From positions 1 to 34,581 of the forward strand of contig DASVES010000470.1 of assembly GCA_036380435.1 (NCBI GenBank): a stretch of DNA of 34,581 nucleotides. Reading direction: 5' to 3'. The DNA comes from DASQDT01 sp036380435 (lineage in GTDB: Bacteria > Acidobacteriota > Blastocatellia > Pyrinomonadales > Pyrinomonadaceae). The position numbers were made by a program, and so were the translations under genes. How positions within the stretch are numbered: position 1 is the first letter of the stretch; every line of letters starts with the position of its first letter. Shown here piece after piece: positions 29,940 to 34,581 of this stretch. The notes beneath the pieces were generated by a model, which saw only the letters and a list, made by a program, of their open reading frames with translations, was not told where the DNA came from and did no database searches.

Positions 29940-31391
29940 ATGAACTACCACCTTATCGGAATCTGCGGGACGGCGATGGCCTCGCTCGCCGGGATGCTTC
30001 AGGCGCGGGGGCATCGCGTGACCGGCTCGGACGAGCACGTCTACCCGCCGATGTCCACGATGCTTGAGGGCTTGGGCATCCCCGTCGCGGTCGGGTATCG
30101 CGCGGAGAATCTTGAGCCGACTCCCGACTGTGTCGTCGTCGGCAACGCCATACCGCGCGGCAACGCGGAGCTGGAGGCAGTGCTCAATCGACGGCTTCTT
30201 TATCGCTCGCAGGCCGAGGTGGTCAAAGAGGAGTTCATCCGCGGGCGGCGCTCGCTGGTCGTCGCCGGCACGCACGGCAAGACGACCACGACGAGCATCG
30301 CCGCGTGGGTTCTGGAGCGAGGCGGTCTCGACCCGACTTTCCTCGTCGGCGGCGTCGTGCAGAACTTCGGCGTCAGCTTCCGCGTCACGGAGAGCGAGTA
30401 TTTCATCATCGAGGGCGACGAGTACGACACGGCCTACTTCGACAAGGGGCCGAAATTCATGCACTACCTGCCCGAGCTGGCCGTCGTCGGCAACATCGAG
30501 TTTGACCACGCGGACATCTATAAAGACTTGGACGCCGTCAAGCTCGCCTTCCGCCGCCTGATGAACCTCGTCCCCGGCGAGGGCCGCCTCATCGCCGGCT
30601 GGGACAGCCCCGATGTGCGCGCCGTCGTCGCCGAGATGGGCGCGCGTCTCCACACACGGCTCGAAACTTACGGCGCCTGCGACGACGCCCGCTGGCAGGC
30701 GCGCGACATCCGCATCGACGAGCGCGGCGAGACGCACTTCCGCGTCGTGCGCGACGGCGCCGCGTGGGCCGAGTTTCGCACGCCGATGATCGGCGACTTC
30801 AACGTCCGCAATTGCCTCGCCGTCGTCGTCGCCGCCGACGCGTGGGGCGTGGAGCGCGCGGCCATCGCCGATGCGCTGGCGACTTTCAAGAGCGTCACCC
30901 GTCGCATGCAGGTGCGCGGCGAGCGACGCGGCGTCACCGTCATCGACGACTTCGCGCATCACCCGACGGCCGTGCGCGAGACGCTGCGCGCGCTCCGTCA
31001 AAGGTACAGGGATCGACGGCTCGTCGCCGTCTTCGAGCCGCGTTCGTGGTCTTCGCGTCTCGCCGTCTTCCAGCAGGACTACGTCGAAGCTTTGGGTCAG
31101 GCCGACTACGTCGTCATCGCCAGCGTCTACGACCAGTCGAAGGCCGCCGAAAAGGGCAGCGTGCTCGACACGCGAGAACTCGCCGCCGAAGTCGGCGTCG
31201 CGGGCGATTGCCCGTCACACTGTATCGAGGGCGCCGACGAAATCGTCCGCCGCCTCGCCCCCGAACTCCGCGCGGGCGATGTCGTGGCCGTCATGTCCAA
31301 CGGCGGCTTTGGCGGCATCCACGAAAAGCTGCTCGACGCTCTCGGCGCGGGGCGCGAGGGCGACACTCAGGAGGAAGTCCATCACGCATGA
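29940..31391 (+). CDS. mpl: UDP-N-acetylmuramate:L-alanyl-gamma-D-glutamyl-meso-DAP ligase
   Basis: The 483-residue Mur-ligase relative has the N-terminal Rossmann part (LIGICGTAMASLAGMLQARG), the P-loop GTHGKTTTTS (110-119), the EGDEYDTAYFDKGPKFMHYL block specific for Mpl, NIEFDHADIY, and the C-terminal DDFAHHPTAVRETL and FEPRSWSSRLAVFQ. Mpl joins recycled murein tripeptide to UDP-MurNAc in the cytoplasm, which implies a DAP-type peptidoglycan and a Gram-negative recycling route. It follows the stressosome genes with only a heptamer hairpin between, and overlaps the next gene by ATGA. No ribosome site precedes its ATG. Confidence 0.93.
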   Translation: MNYHLIGICGTAMASLAGMLQARGHRVTGSDEHVYPPMSTMLEGLGIPVAVGYRAENLEPTPDCVVVGNAIPRGNAELEAVLNRRLLYRSQAEVVKEEFIRGRRSLVVAGTHGKTTTTSIAAWVLERGGLDPTFLVGGVVQNFGVSFRVTESEYFIIEGDEYDTAYFDKGPKFMHYLPELAVVGNIEFDHADIYKDLDAVKLAFRRLMNLVPGEGRLIAGWDSPDVRAVVAEMGARLHTRLETYGACDDARWQARDIRIDERGETHFRVVRDGAAWAEFRTPMIGDFNVRNCLAVVVAADAWGVERAAIADALATFKSVTRRMQVRGERRGVTVIDDFAHHPTAVRETLRALRQRYRDRRLVAVFEPRSWSSRLAVFQQDYVEALGQADYVVIASVYDQSKAAEKGSVLDTRELAAEVGVAGDCPSHCIEGADEIVRRLAPELRAGDVVAVMSNGGFGGIHEKLLDALGAGREGDTQEEVHHA

Positions 31392-32569
31392 AGACTGTGC
31401 AACTCATCCCCCGGCGCATCGCCGCCGTCGCCGCCGTCGTGTTACTCGCGCTGCTGTGCGCCCGTCTTGATCCTGCGTTCGCGCAAGACCTGCAAGGCGG
31501 CACGGGCGTCTTCATCAAGCGCGCCTTCGTCAAAGTCGCCGCCAACGCCCGCGCCGCGCGTCGTCCACCACCTCGGCGGGGCGGGGCGCGTCCAACCACG
31601 CCTCCAGCGCCCGACCGCTCCGCGCTCGTCGATGAGGCCATCAAGATGGGCAACGCCGAGCGCGAGGCGCAGCCGCCGCGCTTGCAGGACGCCGAGCGCG
31701 CCTACCAGCTCGGCGCGCGGCTCGACCCGGCGGACGCGCGCCCGCACGCGTGGCTCGGCGATCTCTATTTTCAGCAGCAGCGATTCACGGAGGCCGAGGC
31801 GGAGTTGCGTCAGGCCGTCGCGCTCGACCCGCGCGACGCCATCTCCTACGTCCGCCTCTCCTACATGTTCAGCAAGCTCGGGCGCTTCGACGAGGCCGAC
31901 GCGGCGGCGCGGCGCGTCCAGCAGATTCTCCCCAAAGAGTATTACGGCTACTGCTCGATGGGCTGGAGCAAGTTTCGGCGCAAGAGCTACGACGAGGCCG
32001 CGGCCGCCTATCGCCGCGCCATCCAACTCTCTCCGCGCACCTCGGGCCTGCACAGCGACCTCGGGTTAGTCCTCCTCAGCCAGAGCCGCTACGCCGAGGC
32101 GGCCGACGCCTTCCGTCACGCCATCCAGCTCGACCCGAACAGCACGGGCGCGCTCATCAACTACGGCGTCGTGCTGCACCGGCTCGGGCAGTTGGGCAAG
32201 GCGGCCGAAGCCTACACGCAGGCCGCCGCGAAGGCCCCGGCCGCCACGCAGCCGCGCTCGAACCTCGGCGCCATCAGCTACACGCGCGACGACCGCGCAG
32301 CGGCGAAGTCTCACTGGGCGGAGTCCGTCAAACTCGGCAGCGCCTACGCGGTTGACCGCGCGGGCCTGCTCATCCTCGACGGCAAGCTCCCCGAGGCGCT
32401 GGCGCAGCTCGAACAGTTCACGCAGGCCAACGCGGAGAACGCCGACGGCTGGCTGCTGCTCGGCGACGTGCGCCGCGCCCGCGGCGACGCCGAAGGCGCA
32501 CGCGCCGCCTACGCCCGCGCCGCGCAACTCGCGCCCGAATATGCGCGCCTGCCCCGACCGAAGCTTTAG
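31388..32569 (+). CDS. Exported TPR-repeat protein
   Basis: The ATG at 31388 overlaps the mpl stop and has GGAGG upstream; the frame is open much further back, but only as a shadow of mpl. The 393-residue product has a signal peptide (QLIPRR, hydrophobic to about 25, AFA cleavage near 32). After a low-complexity R/P stretch (about 55-80) come eight or nine tetratricopeptide repeats, with the W-LG-Y-A-P pattern visible in AWLGDLYFQQQRFTEAEAEL, LGLVLLSQSRYAEAADAFRH and INYGVVLHRLGQLGKAAEAY. TPR solenoids hold protein complexes; partners are unknown, though the coupling to mpl hints at a cell-envelope role. Confidence 0.87.
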   Translation: MKTVQLIPRRIAAVAAVVLLALLCARLDPAFAQDLQGGTGVFIKRAFVKVAANARAARRPPPRRGGARPTTPPAPDRSALVDEAIKMGNAEREAQPPRLQDAERAYQLGARLDPADARPHAWLGDLYFQQQRFTEAEAELRQAVALDPRDAISYVRLSYMFSKLGRFDEADAAARRVQQILPKEYYGYCSMGWSKFRRKSYDEAAAAYRRAIQLSPRTSGLHSDLGLVLLSQSRYAEAADAFRHAIQLDPNSTGALINYGVVLHRLGQLGKAAEAYTQAAAKAPAATQPRSNLGAISYTRDDRAAAKSHWAESVKLGSAYAVDRAGLLILDGKLPEALAQLEQFTQANAENADGWLLLGDVRRARGDAEGARAAYARAAQLAPEYARLPRPKL

Positions 32570-32587
32570 AGCAAAATTCGGTATCAC

Positions 32588-32719
32588 GTAGGACAGGCAT
32601 TCCTGCCTGTCTTGAGCGCGTGAGCGCGAATAAACTCTCCGCGCTCACTCGACGTTCGGACTCGACGAACCTCATGTTCGCGCTCACGCGCTCAAGACAG
32701 GCAGGAATGCCTGTCCTAC
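32588..32719 (+). repeat. Perfect 43-bp inverted repeat with nested palindromes
   Basis: Bases 32588-32630 and 32677-32719 are exact reverse complements over 43 positions, with a 46-base centre. Each arm holds its own palindrome, GACAGGCATTCCTGCCTGTC. It lies between the TPR gene and the LysM gene. It resembles a dispersed intergenic or MITE-like element, but I see no target-site duplication. The remaining bases to the LysM gene (32720-32953) show no gene. Confidence 0.92.
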
Positions 32720-32953
32720 AACAAACGGAAAACCTCTCTGGAAGCCCTGTATGCTTTTGTCATGCGCGGAGAACGATTACAAACGGCGGGGTGAAGACAG
32801 GTCAAGCCCGAAGGCCGATTAGTCCGTAGTTTTCGCACTGCTGACGACCTGCGCCGGGCGGTACGGACATTGCCTGTAGTTAACCCGTAGGCGCTTTCAA
32901 TTACGAGAACAACCTAACTAACATGATGACAAGCTACTGAAGGAGGTAGAACT

Positions 32954-33451
32954 ATGGGACTGTGGGACAAGATGTTCGGCCGCGGCGTGGAGAAGGTGCA
33001 GGAGCCTGACGCGCAGCAGGTTTTCCAGCAACTCAGGCAGAAGTATCAGGCCGCTCTGGACAAGGGCGATCAGGAGCGCATCCAGTTTCAGAACCTGCAC
33101 GTCGAGGGCGGTAAGCTCTACGTCAAGGGTCTGGCCCCGTCCGAGGAGGCGCGCACCAGCTTCATGAATCAGATCGAGATGCTCAGGGCCGGCGCCGACG
33201 ACGTGGTCGCGGAGATCACTGTGCAGCAGTCGCAGTCGCAGGCCGCCGCCGCCGGCGGGGCCGCCGTCAGCTCCCCGGCCGTGACCCACAAGGTCGAGTC
33301 GGGCGACACGCTCTCGAAGCTCAGCAAGGAGTATTACGGCACCCCGGACGAGTACATGCGTATCTTCTACGCGAACCGGGACAAGCTGCGCGACCCGAAT
33401 CGCATCAACGTCGGACAGGATTTGGTTATCCCTCCTGACGACAACGGCTGA
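32954..33451 (+). CDS. BON-LysM protein (Kbp/YgaU-like)
   Basis: The 165-residue protein starts at ATG with AAGGAGG at 32939-32945. MGLWDKMFGRGVEKV at the N-terminus, a BON-like region (about 45-90, LHVEGGKLYVKGLAPSEEAR) and a C-terminal LysM domain (111-160, HKVESGDTLSKLSKEYYGT, IFYANRDKLRDPNRINVGQ) give the same architecture and length as E. coli Kbp, a potassium-binding cytoplasmic protein. There is no signal peptide, which supports Kbp rather than a cell-wall binder. It stands alone with its own terminator. Confidence 0.88.
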   Translation: MGLWDKMFGRGVEKVQEPDAQQVFQQLRQKYQAALDKGDQERIQFQNLHVEGGKLYVKGLAPSEEARTSFMNQIEMLRAGADDVVAEITVQQSQSQAAAAGGAAVSSPAVTHKVESGDTLSKLSKEYYGTPDEYMRIFYANRDKLRDPNRINVGQDLVIPPDDNG

Positions 33452-33482
33452 GTCGCGCTACACGCCGCCTCGGAATAACTAC

Positions 33483-33541
33483 ACCCCCGCGTTTGAAGCA
33501 GCGTGATTCGTTCACACGGCTTCGGACGCGGGGGTTTATTG
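33483..33541 (+). terminator. Hairpin terminator after the LysM gene
   Basis: ACCCCCGCGT (33483-33492) pairs perfectly with ACGCGGGGGT (33526-33535), with a further inner pairing GAAGC/GCTTC (about 33495-33499 with 33519-33523). TTTATT follows on the + side. It lies 31 bases after the gene. Confidence 0.75.
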
Positions 33542-33617
33542 CGTTTGCGTGCGAATCATCCGTATTCACTTCCGCCCGGCGCATGTAGCGGATTGCATTT
33601 GAGTGTGACCTCCGCAC

Positions 33618-33685
33618 GCCCTCCCTCACGGTCGGGCTTCCGCCTTGAGGCACATCCGGGCGGAAGCCCGACCGTGAGGGAGGGC
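33618..33685 (+). repeat. Perfect 27-bp inverted repeat between convergent genes
   Basis: Bases 33618-33644 and 33659-33685 are exact reverse complements (GCCCTCCCTCACGGTCGGGC at one start) with a 14-base loop. It lies 30 bases beyond the end of the - strand gene. It could stall transcription from either side, but has no T tract. Confidence 0.88.
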
Positions 33686-33714
33686 GCACGCAATCGCAAC
33701 TCGCTAATGGAGGA

Positions 33715-34581
33715 CTATGCCGCGTATCTGCCGGCCGCGACCTCCCGCGCCTGCCCCAGCGAGACGAGCGTCCGCAACAGCTCCTCGACGCGCTCGACGC
33801 GCGCGCGCGTGAACTTTCGCGCCAGCTCCTCGGGCGTGACGACGCCTTTCTGCGCGGCGAGCGTCTGGCGCAGCGCGCGCGCCTGTTCGGGCAGCGTCTT
33901 CGGCCACACTTGTTTCTTCTCCCCGGCTTTGGCGGGGGCGGCCGGCTCGAAGCCCTCGCCGAACCCGGCCGCGACGCCGACTGCCGGCCGCTGAAAACCG
34001 GGCCGGAGCCAGCGCACGAGGCCGCGACGCTCCTCACCGGCGCGCTCGGCGTTGAGCCGCACGAGGCGTTCGAGAATCTCCTCGTCCGTCAGGGCGGCGC
34101 TCCAGCCGTAGGCGTCGGAGACGGCGGCGTCGAGCCGGTCGTGAATCTGCCGGAGGACGGAGACGAGGCCCGCCTCGTGCGTGAGCCGGTCTTTATCAGT
34201 CAGCGACTCGCCGGCGCGAAGTTTCTCCAGCACGTTGTACATCTCGGTGACGGTGAGGCGCGGGTGCTGCGCCTGCTGGCGCTTGCGGTGCGCGTCCAAC
34301 GCCTCGCCGAGTTCGCGGATGCGCGCCTGCTGCTCGTCGGTGGCGTCGGGGAACGGGAACTTCTCAAAGCAAGCCGTTTTTACGTAAACAGGATCATTCC
34401 CTACTCCCAACCTACTACCCGCTGCGAGTGCCCACGTCACATGAATGCGGCTCGACAGCACTCCCAGAAAGTACGCATCATTAAGAGCGATATTAACCAA
34501 CTTGTTGTCGGGCAGAACTGATCTGTCCAAGAGCACAAAGAACCGATGCTTGGAAGTCTCGACAGTAGCCACATATCTATC
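33715..34581 (-). CDS. C-terminal part of an MmeI-like type IIG restriction/modification enzyme (partial)
   Basis: The frame runs from the right edge (DRYVATVETSKHRFFVLLD at its visible start) to a TAG at 33715-33717, 288 residues. SKHRFFVLLDRSVLPDNKLV, NDAYFLGVLSSRIHVTWALA, GSRLGVGNDPVYVKTACFEK and FPFPD are hallmark blocks of the target-recognition part of MmeI-family class I DNA methyltransferases. Then comes a helical region (LGEALDAHRKRQQAQHPRLT, VLRQIHDRLDAAVSDAYGW), and the end is A/P-rich with a small winged-helix-like tail (TPEELARKFTRARVERVEEL). The methyltransferase and any nuclease domain lie outside the window. It is convergent with the LysM gene. Confidence 0.85.
   Translation of the reverse strand, partial: DRYVATVETSKHRFFVLLDRSVLPDNKLVNIALNDAYFLGVLSSRIHVTWALAAGSRLGVGNDPVYVKTACFEKFPFPDATDEQQARIRELGEALDAHRKRQQAQHPRLTVTEMYNVLEKLRAGESLTDKDRLTHEAGLVSVLRQIHDRLDAAVSDAYGWSAALTDEEILERLVRLNAERAGEERRGLVRWLRPGFQRPAVGVAAGFGEGFEPAAPAKAGEKKQVWPKTLPEQARALRQTLAAQKGVVTPEELARKFTRARVERVEELLRTLVSLGQAREVAAGRYAA

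Noticed and set aside
30764..31387. Upstream extension of the TPR protein frame inside mpl
   Set aside because: Non-homologous Arg-rich shadow of mpl; the ATG at 31388 is followed by a proper signal peptide and preceded by GGAGG.
32620..32829. A 69-codon frame spanning the 43-bp inverted repeat
   Set aside because: It lies mostly in the repeat, has no ribosome site and its translation repeats itself; judged non-coding.

Overview
The window is GC-rich bacterial DNA. Almost every gene from base 204 to 33451 is on the + strand, and a single partial gene enters from the right on the - strand. The organism is probably a Gram-negative of the Acidobacteriota/Blastocatellia kind. This is an inference from the mix of a secreted beta-helix protein of a type common there, a Wzm/Wzt exporter, Mpl, a stressosome operon and many intergenic hairpin repeats. 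No rRNA or other taxonomic marker is present.

Layout: (1) 1-1205: tail of an unknown gene, a terminator, a secreted parallel beta-helix protein and a strong terminator. (2) 1436-22481: a surface polysaccharide locus. It holds the ABC exporter pair Wzm/Wzt, a 2OG-Fe(II) oxygenase, three methyltransferases, a multi-spanning GT39-like glycosyltransferase with a small membrane partner, a DPM1-like transferase, four other GT2 and two GT4-type glycosyltransferases, a sugar nucleotidyltransferase, and NDP-sugar enzymes. The latter include a FnlA/RmlD-like/WecB-like trio for an N-acetylated L-hexosamine, and RfbC. A chimeric pseudogene at 5795-6073 records an old rearrangement. (3) 22744-25163: a HerA-type ATPase and a small exported protein. 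(4) 25392-29849: a stressosome operon, rsbR-rsbS-rsbT, followed by an RsbT-like/PP2C fusion (an RsbX analogue) and an RsbT-like/histidine kinase fusion; mpl and a TPR lipoprotein-or-periplasmic gene follow. (5) 32954-33451: a BON-LysM (Kbp-like) protein. (6) 33715-34581, - strand: C-terminus of an MmeI-like type IIG restriction/modification enzyme.

How they work together: Wzm and Wzt would export a polymer assembled on a lipid carrier by the glycosyltransferases, with methyltransferases and the oxygenase decorating or capping it. In the stressosome, RsbR and RsbS sequester RsbT-like partners. Two of those partners here are fused directly to a phosphatase and to a histidine kinase, so stress output probably runs through a two-component system rather than RsbU and sigma-B, neither of which is in the window.

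The most unusual non-coding signal is a set of five inverted-repeat hairpins built from 7-base tandem units. They fill the stop-to-start gaps before a GT2 gene and between rsbR/rsbS, rsbT/PP2C fusion, PP2C fusion/kinase fusion and kinase fusion/mpl almost exactly. The unit sequences are of four families, but all have the same period and the same placement.
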